From Ostrinia nubilalis (lineage: Eukaryota; Arthropoda; Insecta; Lepidoptera; Crambidae), in the NCBI RefSeq assembly GCF_963855985.1, contig NC_087091.1, forward strand, positions 16,312,154 to 16,376,153: DNA of 64,000 nucleotides. The letters run 5' to 3'. Both the position numbers and the translations under genes were made by a program. The notes beneath the pieces are model-generated. The model was not told the origin of the DNA. It did not search any database and saw nothing but the letters and a program-made list of their open reading frames with translations. Positions 13,277 to 23,668 of this stretch are shown one piece after another; the stretch's first letter is position 1, and the number at the start of each line of letters is the position of its first letter.

Positions 13277-13876
13277 TACGAACGGCCTCTTTTGATAGTT
13301 TATGGTTTATACTTTTATTTTTTTCTATATGTCAACCTGTCATTGTTACGAACGGCCTCTTTTGATAGCGTTTATGGTTTATACTTTTATATTTTTCTAT
13401 ATGTCACTTGTCATCTGACTGTCTCTTCTATATCCCTATAATCCTGTATCTTCCCTTTATCCTTCTATTATATCGCTTTCCCTTCCTTGAGCCTGGGTAT
13501 CATTTATCCCTCTTCTATCCCGATTCCTAACATTATGATACCCAGGCTCAAGGAAGGGACTAGATAAACTTTTAACTCTTTTTGTAGCCCACCTTAAGGC
13601 CGGTCGTATCAATCTCTCCCGCTCTGTCTCTCTCTTTTTTCTTGATATTCATATTCTATCATTGTTGAGAGAGAGGGAGAGATGTTACGAACGGCCTCTT
13701 TTGATAGTTTATGGTTTATACTTTTATTTTTTTCTATATGTCAACCTGTCATCTGTCTGTCTCTTCTATCCCCGTATTCCTGTATCTTCCCTTTATTCCT
13801 CTTTTTATTATATCGCTTTCCCTTCCTTGAGCCTGGGTATCATTTATCCCTTTTCTATCCCAATTCCTAACACTAC
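13277..13876 (+). repeat. Three partial direct copies of one repeat, cut by BEL element 1
   Basis: The phrase GTTACGAACGGCCTCTTTTG starts at about 13277, 13345 and 13683. The first copy stops after about 67 bp; copies 2 and 3 run in parallel for about 190 bp to CCTAACA. After copy 2 a 24-bp segment (CCCTTCCTTGAGCCTGGGTA...) is repeated in inverted form at about 13536-13559, giving a hairpin. BEL element 1 is inserted at the end of copy 3. Confidence 0.7.
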
Positions 13877-14097
13877 TGTTTCGACGTTTATTTGAATTAA
13901 TAACGCTGATTGAAGAAATAATTCGTGTATTTCGATTACTTTTCAGATTAATTTACAACCGTTGTTCGTTCGTGTTTTCTTGCTGGTAATCGAGTGAAGT
14001 TGACGCGGGCCGCCCCCGCGCTCCCCTCCAGGCTCCTTGCTCGTATACAACTTCAGACGTATTATGTGCGCTGATGCGCCGATAGATGGCGTTAACA
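13877..14097 (-). repeat. 3' LTR of BEL element 1
   Basis: 221 bp, bounded TG/CA and identical to 19879-20099. On the - strand an AATAAA polyadenylation-type signal lies near the end of the LTR (TTTATT at 13887-13892 on +). GC-rich centre at about 14006-14033. Confidence 0.92.
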
Positions 14098-14148
14098 TGC
14101 CGCCGGCCTTGGAAGCTCCAAGCTTCCAAAATGATGATGATCGAATCT

Positions 14149-16056
14149 TCATGCGTGTGTCATCGAAGGGCTCCCCGATGATGCCGCAGGTCTCGACGAG
14201 GTCGCAGGCGTCGACGAGATCGCAGGCGTCGACGTTTCAGCTGCAGTGGGCAGTGGTAGTGGGCAGATCTTTGAAAAGGCCCGCTGTACTGTCCCCGTCG
14301 CGGTGCGAATGTCAGCGACTCGTGAAACTCCGTCTCTGCCAGGGAAGACGCGTATGATTCTCCCCAGACACCACTTGAGAGGCGATTGATGATCGTCTTT
14401 GATGAGGACGAGACTATCTAGTTTTATGTCGTCCTTCTGCGTTTTCCATTTTGTTCTTAGTTGAAGCTCTGCCACGTATTCTGTCGACCAGCGCCTCCAA
14501 AAATGTTGCCGTAGTTGCTCGACTCGGTCGTAGCGTGCCAGGCGACTGCTCGGCACCTCGGTGATGTCTTCGCAGGCTGGAGCGGTCAACGGTCGGCCGA
14601 TGAGAAAGTGGGCAGGAGTTAGGGGTAAGAGGTCGGAGGGATCTGTAGACATAGCTGATAGAGGACGGGAATTTAGGATGGCTTCAATTAGTACTAAAAC
14701 AGTGCTAAATTCCTCATATGTTAGGTGAGCATTGCCTACTATACGTCTAAGATGATGCTTGCATGATCGAACTCCTGCCTCCCAAAGTCCCCCAAAATGA
14801 GCAGCGTATACTGGAATATGTTTAAATTTTATGCCATCGTTGGCAGTAAAATCTATAATTTTATCGATATTATCTTGAATTAATAATGGAAACTCTTTTT
14901 CTGCTCCAACGAAATTTTTTCCGTTGTCAGAGTGTATTTCTGCGGGTTTTCCGCGTCTTGAAATAAATCTCTTTAACGCTAAAATATAATCATTAGTGGA
15001 TAAGCCACTTACTAATTCTAAATGAATGCATCTAGTTGTAAAACAAACGAATAAACAAATGTATGCCTTTATTAATTTTGACCCCCGACCCTTGCGGTTC
15101 AATATGAAAACTGGTCCCGCGTAATCTACGCCAGTGTACATAAAAGGAAAACCTGCCTCTAAACGTTCTTTAGGTAAATTACCCATTATTGGAGTTAAAG
15201 TTTTTCCTTTCAGGCGTGAACACCTTACGCATTCATGCACTATTTTTCTGGCGAGATTCCTACCAGAAAGCGGCCACCAACTTTCGCGTATAGTGCACAA
15301 TAGGTGCTGGGGTCCAGCGTGTAATAAATGTTTATGATAATATTTAAATAAAAGACCGGTAAAATGATGTTTGCTACACAACAATGCAGGATGCCGTTTA
15401 TCATAATTAAACCTGGACGAATCGCATAACCTACCTCCCACACGAATTAATTTATTATCGTCAAGAAATACATTTAAACTTAAAATACCATTCGCTTCTT
15501 TACATTTTGTTAGTGGTATTTCGTTTAATAAGTTGTTGTATACAGTCGGAAACATCTGGGCTTGCGCGCAGCGTGTCACAACAACTTCTGCATCGTGTAA
15601 CTCGGCGACTGATAAGGGACCGGTGCGTCGCGCCTGCTTATTGCGTGTATTGTGAATGAACCTCAGTAGGTACGCTCCAGTCCGCTTCAATCTATTAAAC
15701 TGTGAAAACCTTTTGAAGTCGAATAAGCTATCTGCATTTGTACAAACTGCACTAACTATTTTAAGTTTTAACTCTGGTAGATCTTCACGGATAGGTATCG
15801 CTTGAGTATCCCTTGACCAGTCTGCACAATGTAAAAAGGTAGGCCCGTGCCACCACAGGTTATTGTTCTTTAGTGCATCGATGTAAAGGCCCCTTGACAC
15901 TAGATCGGCTGGGTTTTTATCGCCGTCTATATGCAACCACAGTGAATCGCCTGTCAACTCGTTTACTTCTGTTATTCGATTTGTACAAAAGTTTTTAATA
16001 AATGTGGAGACATACGTAACCACCCCATCACGATTGTTGAGTCCGTCCAAAAGCAA
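14149..16056 (-). CDS. BEL element 1 Pol, C-terminal part (RNase H end and integrase)
   Basis: 635-codon open frame holding the downstream part of the Gag-Pol polyprotein. Near its start is the conserved NPAD(L)VSRG segment with the last RNase H aspartate (about residue 51). Next come a His/Cys zinc-binding region (about 222-279, ending CVRC) and the integrase core. Its catalytic triad is visible as D311 (VDYAGP), D377 (HSDNGKNF) and E426 (GGLWEAGV), with 48 residues between the last two. The C-terminus is a Pao-type tail rich in S/T/P. The frame overlaps the upstream Gag-Pol frame by 85 nt and is shifted by one base. The first ~20 codons are probably an out-of-frame reading of RNase H rather than a true start. 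BEL/Pao elements normally make one Gag-Pol frame, so this frame is probably not translated unless ribosomes shift. Integrase would insert the cDNA copy into the nucleus-held genome. Confidence 0.9.
   Translation of the reverse strand: MLLDGLNNRDGVVTYVSTFIKNFCTNRITEVNELTGDSLWLHIDGDKNPADLVSRGLYIDALKNNNLWWHGPTFLHCADWSRDTQAIPIREDLPELKLKIVSAVCTNADSLFDFKRFSQFNRLKRTGAYLLRFIHNTRNKQARRTGPLSVAELHDAEVVVTRCAQAQMFPTVYNNLLNEIPLTKCKEANGILSLNVFLDDNKLIRVGGRLCDSSRFNYDKRHPALLCSKHHFTGLLFKYYHKHLLHAGPQHLLCTIRESWWPLSGRNLARKIVHECVRCSRLKGKTLTPIMGNLPKERLEAGFPFMYTGVDYAGPVFILNRKGRGSKLIKAYICLFVCFTTRCIHLELVSGLSTNDYILALKRFISRRGKPAEIHSDNGKNFVGAEKEFPLLIQDNIDKIIDFTANDGIKFKHIPVYAAHFGGLWEAGVRSCKHHLRRIVGNAHLTYEEFSTVLVLIEAILNSRPLSAMSTDPSDLLPLTPAHFLIGRPLTAPACEDITEVPSSRLARYDRVEQLRQHFWRRWSTEYVAELQLRTKWKTQKDDIKLDSLVLIKDDHQSPLKWCLGRIIRVFPGRDGVSRVADIRTATGTVQRAFSKICPLPLPTAAETSTPAISSTPATSSRPAASSGSPSMTHA
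15972..16056 (-). other. Frame break between the two Pol frames of element 1
   Basis: The upstream frame runs through the RNase H helix after the third acidic residue and stops at 15972. The conserved downstream sequence is in the -1 frame. The switch point that best keeps family-typical sequence is the AAA (TTT on +) at 15980-15982. A one-base loss in this run, a sequence error, or programmed frameshifting would each look like this. No strong slippery heptamer plus structure is obvious. Confidence 0.7.
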
Positions 16057-19000
16057 ACAGAATCGAATTTTAATCTAAGTGACTCAACAATCTTTTTGTA
16101 CAATCTCGCACCAATTAAAGCACCACAAAGTTCTAATTTTGGGATACTGATCGTTTTCAAGGGAGCAACCTTACTTTTTGCACATAGTAGATTAAGCGAG
16201 ACTACTGAATTCTCATCTATTGTACGAATATATGCACAAGCGCCGTATGCATCTTGTGATGCGTCTGAAAAAATATGTAGTTCCGTACGATGAGTGTGAG
16301 CTGCCCTAACACATCGTGGAATTTTAATGTCGTGTAAATGTTTTTGAATCGAATCTATGAATTTATGGAATTTTTCTGTGACGTCACTCGGTACTAGGTC
16401 ATCCCAGTCGATTTTACATAGCCACAGCTTTTGTAAAATGATCTTAGAAATTATGACAACAGGGCCTAGGAGACCTAAAGGGTCATAAATTTGAGAAATG
16501 ATTGACAACATCTTTCGTTTAGTTAATTGAGTGTTATCGCAGTTCTTACCTAACTCGGACGTAAAATGAAGTAGGTCATTTTTATTATGCCATCCTAAAC
16601 CGAGTGTTTTTGTTTGTGTATGCTCGCCTATTGCCAACTCTTTTGACGAGTTTGTCGAGGTTACGTCACAGTTAAATGTCCATTTACGTAATGGGTAACA
16701 ATATTGCCTTAAAATTTGTGATATTTTTTCGCAAATATTTATCAATTCAGCAGGATCATCGCATCCTGTAATTAGATCATCAACGTAAAAGTCCTCTTTG
16801 ATAATGCGCGATATTTTTTCATCGTCGCATTCCTGTGCTACCTGTTGTAGGCATCGCATACTAAGGTACGGCGCTGACGCAGTGCCATACGTCACGGTAT
16901 TTAACCTATACACGTCTATCGGATCCGAAGAGCTTTCTCTCCAAAGTATAAGCTGTAAATTACGCTGGTCTTCATGAATGAGCGTCTGTCGAAACATCTT
17001 CTCGACGTCCGCGCTTGCTACCCAATAATATTGCCTAAAGCGTAATAAAATCGAGAAAATATCGTTTTGAAGCCTAGGTCCGATAAACTGTAAATCGTTT
17101 AAGGATTTATCAGAGGTAGTGGCGCAGCTGGCGTCAAATACTACCCTTAATTTAGTTGTAGTACTACTCTCGCGAAATACGCCGTGATGCGGTAAAAAAT
17201 AGTGTGGATCACTGTACTCGTTTATTTTTGTCATGTGACCTAAATCCCTATATTCTCGTATAAAATCCGCATACATACGTTTATATTGAGGCATACGTTC
17301 TAACTTCCGTTCTAAAGAGAGAAATCGTTTATAGGCAACCGAATATGAGTCACCCAACAAATTAGCTGACTCCTTTAGAGGTATTCGAACTGAAAACCTA
17401 CCATCTATTTCCCGTTTTGTCGTATTTTTAAATATTTCCTCGCATTTACGTTCATCACAGGTAAGTATATTCTCGCGAGGGCCACTATCCTCCAATTCCC
17501 AAAATTGACGTAATTGTAAATCGATAGTTTGTGTAAAATTGCATTGAATGTTTTGTTTACAACGCATTTTATTCGTATAAATTGGTCCGGAAATCAACCA
17601 GCCCAATTTCGTATCTTGAAGGTACGGACCACTTTTTAATCGTATTTTACTATCGTTTAAAATTTCCCAAAATAAGTCCGCACCTATTAATAAATCGACT
17701 TCCGAAGGTAGATAATAAGTAGGATCAGCGAGCTCGATGTTGTTTGGAATTCGTATAGTCTCAACATCGATACTCACGGGCGGTAAGAATGACGTGATAC
17801 GCGGTAAAACAAAACATTGAACGCTCGTAGAAAAATCGTTTAACTTTGAGTGAATAATCAAATCGCATAATTTGTTAGAGTGTGACACCGATTGTCCCAC
17901 ACCTGATATTCGAACAGTGGACTGTAAAAACTTCGTATACTTAATTCGTTTACAAAATGTTTCCGAAACGAAACAATGTTGGCTCCCGTTATCTAGGAGC
18001 GCTCGTGCCGTGTGTCGCTTATTATTATCGTCCAGTACCTCGATTAGCGCTGTAGATAATAGAACTGGTCGCGTCAACACCGGCAGAGGTGTATTTTGTG
18101 TTTGATTCAATGATGAATGCAATACAGTTGATTTTAATTGTGACGTACTGGATGCATTATGTGATGACGTATTAACACAGTTGAGGCAATCTTTATGTAG
18201 TAAGCTGTTATGTTTTTGTTTACATTGCTGACAAGGGCCGAAAAAACAGTCTTTAATCAAGTGACCTGGACGTAAACAATTGGGACAAAGGTTGTTATCA
18301 TTGACTAATTTATGTCGATCCTCAACAGACAAATTTAAAAACATACTACATATGTATAACGCGTGATTCCCACGACATAATACACAAACACGATTACGTT
18401 TAGCTGATTTATTGTTTTCCGATTTCGCAGCCACATAACTATAACTATGTGCTTGCACTGCTGGAGATTTCACATTTTGAGACTGTTTATAACTATTATT
18501 GAATTTATTAAAGTTGCTGTTATTAGAATTGCTATTATTATTATTCACGTTTATCATTTCTAATAAATCAGCTCGGTTCTTGAGAAAGGTCAGCAAATCG
18601 TCCAGTTTCAACTTACGGTTAGAACTATTTGTAATTAACGCGCCCTTGTGATTCTCCCACTCACGTTCAGTGGATGAATCGAGTTTACATACGATTAAAT
18701 ACATAATCAGAGTGTCCCATGACTTGGTGGGTTCTCCTAATGATTCTAGGGCACGTAAATTACGCAAAATAGTGTCAATTAGTTTTCTAATAAGTAAAGG
18801 TGATTCCCTATTCATATTTGGCAAAGAAAACAACGACTTTACATGGTTGTGTATCAAAAGACGATCGTTTTGGAATCTATTGACTAATAGTTCCCACGCA
18901 TGAACATAATTTGCATCTGTTAATTCCAATGCGCCTATGACCTGAAGTGCACTACCGCTAAGCGATGACCGCAAATAATGGAACTTTTGAATCGCATCTA

Positions 19001-19562
19001 AATCGGTACGGCAATGAATCATAGTACAATAGGAATTTTTGAATTCTAGCCAGTTGTCATAAGAACCGTCAAAGGTGGGTAATTTAATATCAGGTAATTT
19101 AATTTGCATCGACTGACCTTTTTTGCATAAATTACCGCTATTCGTAACAATATCATCACTATTGTCTTCCAAAATCGATTTAGCAAGAGAAATACATCCG
19201 TAATACTGTTCCTCAAAACTTTCTCGATATTCAATAAGACTTACAAGATCATTTTCATCCGAGATTTCCTCTATTTTACTTTGTAATGCATTAAATTCAT
19301 CAAATACAGACTCCAATTGAGAAATTCTTAATTTTAATTCAATTAATTGAGGCTTTGTCAAATCGATATTTTGTAATTTTGAAATATATTTATCGAAAGA
19401 CGTTAATCGAGCTTTGAGTACTCCTCTTTGCCTTTTTAGGTCTGTAACGGATGTTTTTAAAGAAGTAGAACGTTCTTTGGAGGCTGACCGACTACCCTCC
19501 CTAGAAGATGTTTTAGGAATTCTAAGCTTAGAATTTGCAGAAACATATTCCTCATCGCTCAT
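15972..19562 (-). CDS. BEL element 1 Gag-Pol, N-terminal part (Gag, protease, RT, RNase H)
   Basis: 1,196 codons from an ATG that is the first in frame after the leader. Residues ~40-140 are a coiled-coil-like Gag N-terminus and ~155-330 a DUF1759-type Gag region (LPTFDG at 162). Three zinc-binding clusters follow, starting CVLC 393, CPNC 426 and CQQC 444. The retropepsin-like protease (DUF1758) has LLDNGS with the catalytic Asp at 524; DNG instead of DSG/DTG is a variation. Reverse transcriptase spans ~790-960 with YVDD at 926-929. RNase H has Asp1100, Glu1144 and Asp1174. The frame then ends early, 20 residues after Asp1174, where a one-base frame change at a short A-run (15980-15982) moves the conserved continuation into the next frame. 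The product would copy element RNA to cDNA in cytoplasmic particles but lacks integrase. Confidence 0.93.
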   Translation of the reverse strand: MSDEEYVSANSKLRIPKTSSREGSRSASKERSTSLKTSVTDLKRQRGVLKARLTSFDKYISKLQNIDLTKPQLIELKLRISQLESVFDEFNALQSKIEEISDENDLVSLIEYRESFEEQYYGCISLAKSILEDNSDDIVTNSGNLCKKGQSMQIKLPDIKLPTFDGSYDNWLEFKNSYCTMIHCRTDLDAIQKFHYLRSSLSGSALQVIGALELTDANYVHAWELLVNRFQNDRLLIHNHVKSLFSLPNMNRESPLLIRKLIDTILRNLRALESLGEPTKSWDTLIMYLIVCKLDSSTEREWENHKGALITNSSNRKLKLDDLLTFLKNRADLLEMINVNNNNSNSNNSNFNKFNNSYKQSQNVKSPAVQAHSYSYVAAKSENNKSAKRNRVCVLCRGNHALYICSMFLNLSVEDRHKLVNDNNLCPNCLRPGHLIKDCFFGPCQQCKQKHNSLLHKDCLNCVNTSSHNASSTSQLKSTVLHSSLNQTQNTPLPVLTRPVLLSTALIEVLDDNNKRHTARALLDNGSQHCFVSETFCKRIKYTKFLQSTVRISGVGQSVSHSNKLCDLIIHSKLNDFSTSVQCFVLPRITSFLPPVSIDVETIRIPNNIELADPTYYLPSEVDLLIGADLFWEILNDSKIRLKSGPYLQDTKLGWLISGPIYTNKMRCKQNIQCNFTQTIDLQLRQFWELEDSGPRENILTCDERKCEEIFKNTTKREIDGRFSVRIPLKESANLLGDSYSVAYKRFLSLERKLERMPQYKRMYADFIREYRDLGHMTKINEYSDPHYFLPHHGVFRESSTTTKLRVVFDASCATTSDKSLNDLQFIGPRLQNDIFSILLRFRQYYWVASADVEKMFRQTLIHEDQRNLQLILWRESSSDPIDVYRLNTVTYGTASAPYLSMRCLQQVAQECDDEKISRIIKEDFYVDDLITGCDDPAELINICEKISQILRQYCYPLRKWTFNCDVTSTNSSKELAIGEHTQTKTLGLGWHNKNDLLHFTSELGKNCDNTQLTKRKMLSIISQIYDPLGLLGPVVIISKIILQKLWLCKIDWDDLVPSDVTEKFHKFIDSIQKHLHDIKIPRCVRAAHTHRTELHIFSDASQDAYGACAYIRTIDENSVVSLNLLCAKSKVAPLKTISIPKLELCGALIGARLYKKIVESLRLKFDSVCFWTDSTIVMGWLRMSPHLLKTFVQIE

Positions 19563-19860
19563 TATGGGAAGAAATTAGAAAGCAAGGAGTACGTACGGTT
19601 TTTTGCAGGATCACCTTATTCGCTTACGGCGCACAGTAGGCTGTGACGTTGCAGTTGTCACGAACACCACAAACGGCTGGAATTTTGAAAAATAACACTG
19701 TTTCAGCACTAATCGATTAGGATGGGACGTGAAAAGGAAGGATAACACCTGACCGTTGATCCGATTGATGTGTCTTGGCCTGGTTCCTCGTCTTTGGCTT
19801 CAGTTTCAGGATACGCGCCGGGCAACGACTTCCGTGCAATATCTTGAGTCCAAGGCTCCG

Positions 19861-19877
19861 TCCGACTCGTAGGACCA
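19861..19877 (-). other. Primer-binding site of element 1
   Basis: One base inside the 5' LTR the - strand reads TGGTCCTACGAGTCGGA. It starts TGG, complementary to a tRNA CCA end. It differs at two positions from the tRNA-Tyr type site of element 2, so a tRNA-Tyr primer is likely but not certain. Confidence 0.65.
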
Positions 19878-19878
19878 A

Positions 19879-20099
19879 TGTTTCGACGTTTATTTGAATT
19901 AATAACGCTGATTGAAGAAATAATTCGTGTATTTCGATTACTTTTCAGATTAATTTACAACCGTTGTTCGTTCGTGTTTTCTTGCTGGTAATCGAGTGAA
20001 GTTGACGCGGGCCGCCCCCGCGCTCCCCTCCAGGCTCCTTGCTCGTATACAACTTCAGACGTATTATGTGCGCTGATGCGCCGATAGATGGCGTTAACA
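19879..20099 (-). repeat. 5' LTR of BEL element 1
   Basis: 221 bp, identical to the 3' LTR. It supplies the promoter for the - strand transcript. The target duplication ACTAC follows at 20100-20104. Confidence 0.92.
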
Positions 20100-20104
20100 A
20101 CTAC

Positions 20105-21118
20105 AAAATGCAGTTTCTTGCCAAGCAATACTCATTGCAGTTAATCTAGTTTTAATCTTAACTTCTTATTTCTACCATTTCAACTTGGAAATTCCCGGAA
20201 TAAATAAAGTTAAAACAATTTTTACAAAAAGTACGGAGTAGAAATTAAAATGTATTATCCGTAACCAAAGCATCTAAATCAGTTCTATTCACACGAAACC
20301 ACATCAAAGTTGACCGGTTAAAATATCCGCTTTTAGTAACACATTAACCGTAATTTATTAATTCTAGAATATTAAAAAGTAATTTCGGGTTATGGTTATG
20401 GCGGCAGATACGGTTATAATAATAATAATAATAATAATAGATACGGTTATCTCGCATAATAATGCAATTTGCCGTTTATAGGCTATGTTATCGGTAATCT
20501 ATGCACTAGAAGCTAATGGGGTTACGTCACCTCTCGTCTTAGTTTGTCCTCGCTCCATTTACCTATAGTTTGCCAAAACCAAGCACGTTCACATTATACA
20601 ATTTAACTTTACCATATTTGGCTGTATGTATAAATCAAGTACGGGCAGGCCTGTTCATCTCCACGAGTTTACATCGAAAACAAAACACGCACGATGGCCC
20701 ACCTACAGGATACTATTCGACAAGGCCTCACATACGAGCGAACATTGACTGACGCACGCGTATTCTTGTGTATGATGGAAGAAAATAAAGAAAATGGTGT
20801 ACTAAATGCTGTGCAGTATTTAACTGTCTAAATAATAATAAAAACACAGAATGTACTTTTTAAGTTGCCTCAAGACACTGGGAGGTATATAAGTAGTTAA
20901 TATTATTCATGATAATTCATGCTAAATCATGTATTTCCTCCGCCATTTTCCGCATTTTGGCACCTCACGTCACATCATCAAACAGCCCTATAGCTTCGGC
21001 GCAGTGCCGATCACTGACGTTTGTCAACAAAATGGTGCTTGACTCTTGAGACAAGCCAAATTACACCATATTGTTAATGACATTGAGAATACATTTTTTT
21101 AAATACCTTCGCGAAGTA
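20105..21118. other. Non-coding stretch with (TAA)n microsatellite
   Basis: An (ATA)n run sits at about 20416-20439. No gene is supported. Confidence 0.5.
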
Positions 21119-21154
21119 AAACTTCTGTACGTAGTACTTATTATTATTCTGTGG
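21119..21154. repeat. Dispersed repeat fragment shared with 43.6 kb
   Basis: CTTCTGTACGTAGTACTTAT and the following TTATTATTCTGTGGTA match 43621-43657 with about three differences. Each copy is preceded by a CGCGAAG motif. It probably is the tail of a dispersed retroelement, orientation uncertain. Confidence 0.45.
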
Positions 21155-21198
21155 TACGGGGTTTTCTATCTCTAATCGTATTAGCTTTCTACTATGAA

Positions 21199-21483
21199 CA
21201 GTCAGCGTCAAATAGTTAGTGACACCCAAAGTAGCCAAAAGTTCGTACTCGTCTTTGTTACAGTTGGTATAAGATTGTGTTGTCAACTTTTTGGCCACTT
21301 TAGGCAGAGTAAATACAAATGAGTAGGTCATCTTCATAGAAACGCACCGAGCGCGGTTTGTATGTGAGCGCGCCAATACGTATGCGGCGCGCACGCTCAT
21401 ACTGACAAAATTTAGCGGGGTGTTGACCTACTCATTTGTATTTACTCTGCTTTAGGTGTCACGAACTATTTGACGTTGACTGT
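21199..21483. repeat. Outer inverted repeat interrupted by a MITE
   Basis: The arm 21199-21232 (ACAGTCAGCGTCAAATAG...) is complementary to 21450-21483 with three mismatches. The right arm's inner end abuts the MITE at 21305-21449, so the MITE was inserted into an existing palindromic element. Confidence 0.65.
21305..21449. mobile_element. MITE with CAGAG ends nested in a palindrome
   Basis: Inverted ends CAGAGTAAATACAAATGAG.. about 27 bp long and perfect. A 7-bp direct repeat, CTTTAGG, flanks it (21298-21304 and 21450-21456). CAGAG ends suggest a hAT-type element, although hAT duplications are usually 8 bp. 145 bp with a GC-rich centre. Confidence 0.7.
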
Positions 21484-22078
21484 AGATACGATACTTCGCA
21501 ACATTTTCACTAGTAAAATAGGTATTTATGCTATAAATCCTGGCATAATGAATTCATAATATTATAGCAATTAAATAGAATATGATTGGTTTGAAATGAA
21601 TAAAAAGCAATAGGCATTATATTTAATCGCTTATTAAGCATTGAATGAAATAATTGTTATCATTGAAATGATGACAATCAACCCTATTATTGTAAAAAAA
21701 AACAATTTACATATACTATGTATATCAAACTATGCCGCATAACATTGCTATAAATTGAAATAATGTAACAATTAACAATCCTGAGTGTTTATAGGTTTCG
21801 CACTTACCTACATAAATAATTATTTATGGTTGATGGTTGCCTAGTTCTTTAGTCTTTTATTGTTTTAGTATCATTAACCCGTTGAAGGTATCCCATAATT
21901 GCACGCTTTGTTGGTTCTGCGGTTTAAAGCCCGTATCTATTACGCTACGCAAATAAAACAAAACTTACAATGTTCATGAGAAAATGCCTATTAGATACCG
22001 GCTTTGGTGAACAGTGAACACGGGCAAAGTAATGAATACTGCTCCAGACGGACTTGTTGATACAATTTTAATCTATAA

Positions 22079-22196
22079 GGCTGGGTTGCACCATCTTACT
22101 TTAACTTTGACAAACGTCAAAAATCTGTCAAACTCCATACAAAAAACGCCGGTTATCGTTAAAGTTACGGTCAAAATGAGGTGGTGCAACTCAGCC
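22079..22196. mobile_element. 118-bp MITE family, copy 3 of 3
   Basis: GGCTGGGTTGCACCATC to GGTGGTGCAACTCAGCC. Nearly the same as copy 2, so these two are younger than copy 1. Confidence 0.75.
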
Positions 22197-23415
22197 TTAA
22201 TGTAACAAGCATTTTAACAATCGATAGGCACAAACCAATATCTCATCATCGATTCAATTGAAAAGTTTCGATTGTAATGATGCATTCCACAGTGAATGTT
22301 GATGATGTGTGTGATACTTATGATTTTTTGTCTGATATACCGAGATATTCAATACAGTGTCTGATCGATTTGTAGTTTTTGATTGAAATATAATATTATG
22401 TACTCAATCGACATTATTTTTATGATCATTTGTAATTTGCATGCTAACTGACATTAGCTAAATAGGAATGCACTTTAACAAATACCAACACCACTTATGT
22501 AGGTATTTTTTGAGCAAATAAATAATTTGAATTTATGTCAAATTACTCGATAGATTTCTCATTATTTTACCGTAAATGGTTTGTTAAATAGCGTCAACAC
22601 ATTCTGATCGATTCGATTCTGATTTAAATCGATATTCCATTATACAGACCTAAGTGAACAATACAAGAAAATATTTTGCGATAATAATTCAGTAGGTAAC
22701 GATTGATACCGAATAGGTTGCAAAGATCTTATAAAATACACTCACTATGCTAAAAATAGCCAACGGAGATGTACGATTCCAAGAACGTCGCTCCAAAATA
22801 TATGGACGCTTCGTGACCACGATCAATTGCCCAAATGTGTAATGAAACGCAAGTGGTCAATGAGCTAAATTGGTATCAGATAATAATGAATCGTGAAAAA
22901 TATCTGAATCACAACTTTTGCAGAGATTGTTAACTCTACCTAAATTCAAAAATTCGCTTTATAAATGTGTAATCACAGGATAGTAGGAACATAAACAGTA
23001 AAACTAAATATAACAAAAATAAGTGTACATACTCGTGTACTAATAAAATACACGCTTTACATTATCTTGTTGTTTGTATACTCTTTTTCTAACTCTTGAT
23101 ATAATTACGAGATCCCTATCTTCGACTATGTACAAAAATATTTGTGTAATGTTTTTGTATATCTATAATTTACATGGTCCTCAGGTAATTAAGTATCAAG
23201 CTCACCACGGGCAGTGAAACCAATCAAAGTAATCAACGTAACGGGGGCTGCATTTCATTCCGTCGCGGCACGGCATTAATATTAGTGGTTAACAGCGTTT
23301 CGTCTCCAATCAGAGGCTGGCCAGGAAACGTCTGATAGTCACGCGAAATTGTGGACGATTCTTGAAGTGAACGAATATATCGTTCCTTGATAGAGATGAA
23401 AGGAATAAGCAGATG
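22197..23415. other. Non-coding stretch
   Basis: AT-rich, no recognisable gene or repeat. A 'GAGCAAATAAATAATTTGAATTTA' type low-complexity LINE-tail-like segment lies around 22511-22537. Confidence 0.4.
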
Positions 23416-23423
23416 TTTTAGAC

Positions 23424-23660
23424 CAGCGGTTCCCAAACTTATTTAGTCTACTGCCCACTTTGAGAATAAATTACTTTTTAGCGCCCCCCATTTTTGTAGT
23501 CAAGAGTCGAGCTCAGTCGGTGTCTAAGAGTCCTCCTAGTAGATGACGCCTCCCAAGCCTCTACACAACGTCCCGATTTTTTTTTTTGGGTCTCTTACCG
23601 CCCCCCTTTAAGCCTGCAGCGCCCACAAGGGGGCGTTATCGCCCATTTTGGGAAAGACTG
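23424..23660. mobile_element. Non-autonomous hAT element (MITE)
   Basis: The left end CAGCGGTTCCCAAAC and the right end TTTTGGGAAAGACTG form the imperfect CAGNGGTTCCCAAA-type inverted repeats of hAT elements. A perfect 8-bp duplication, TTTTAGAC, lies at 23416-23423 and 23661-23668. 237 bp, no transposase. Confidence 0.85.
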
Positions 23661-23668
23661 TTTTAGAC

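Larger units (their letters stand above)
13877..20099 (-). mobile_element. BEL/Pao LTR retrotransposon, element 1 (near-intact)
   Basis: 6,223 bp on the - strand. The two 221-bp LTRs are identical by eye, each bounded TG...CA. The insertion is flanked by the 5-bp duplication ACTAC (13872-13876 and 20100-20104). In transcription order: 5' LTR (19879-20099), primer-binding site, gag with CCHC knuckles, aspartic protease, reverse transcriptase, RNase H, integrase, 3' LTR (13877-14097). Identical LTRs indicate a recent insertion. One frame change within RNase H separates two long open frames. It lies within an older dispersed repeat. Confidence 0.93.
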
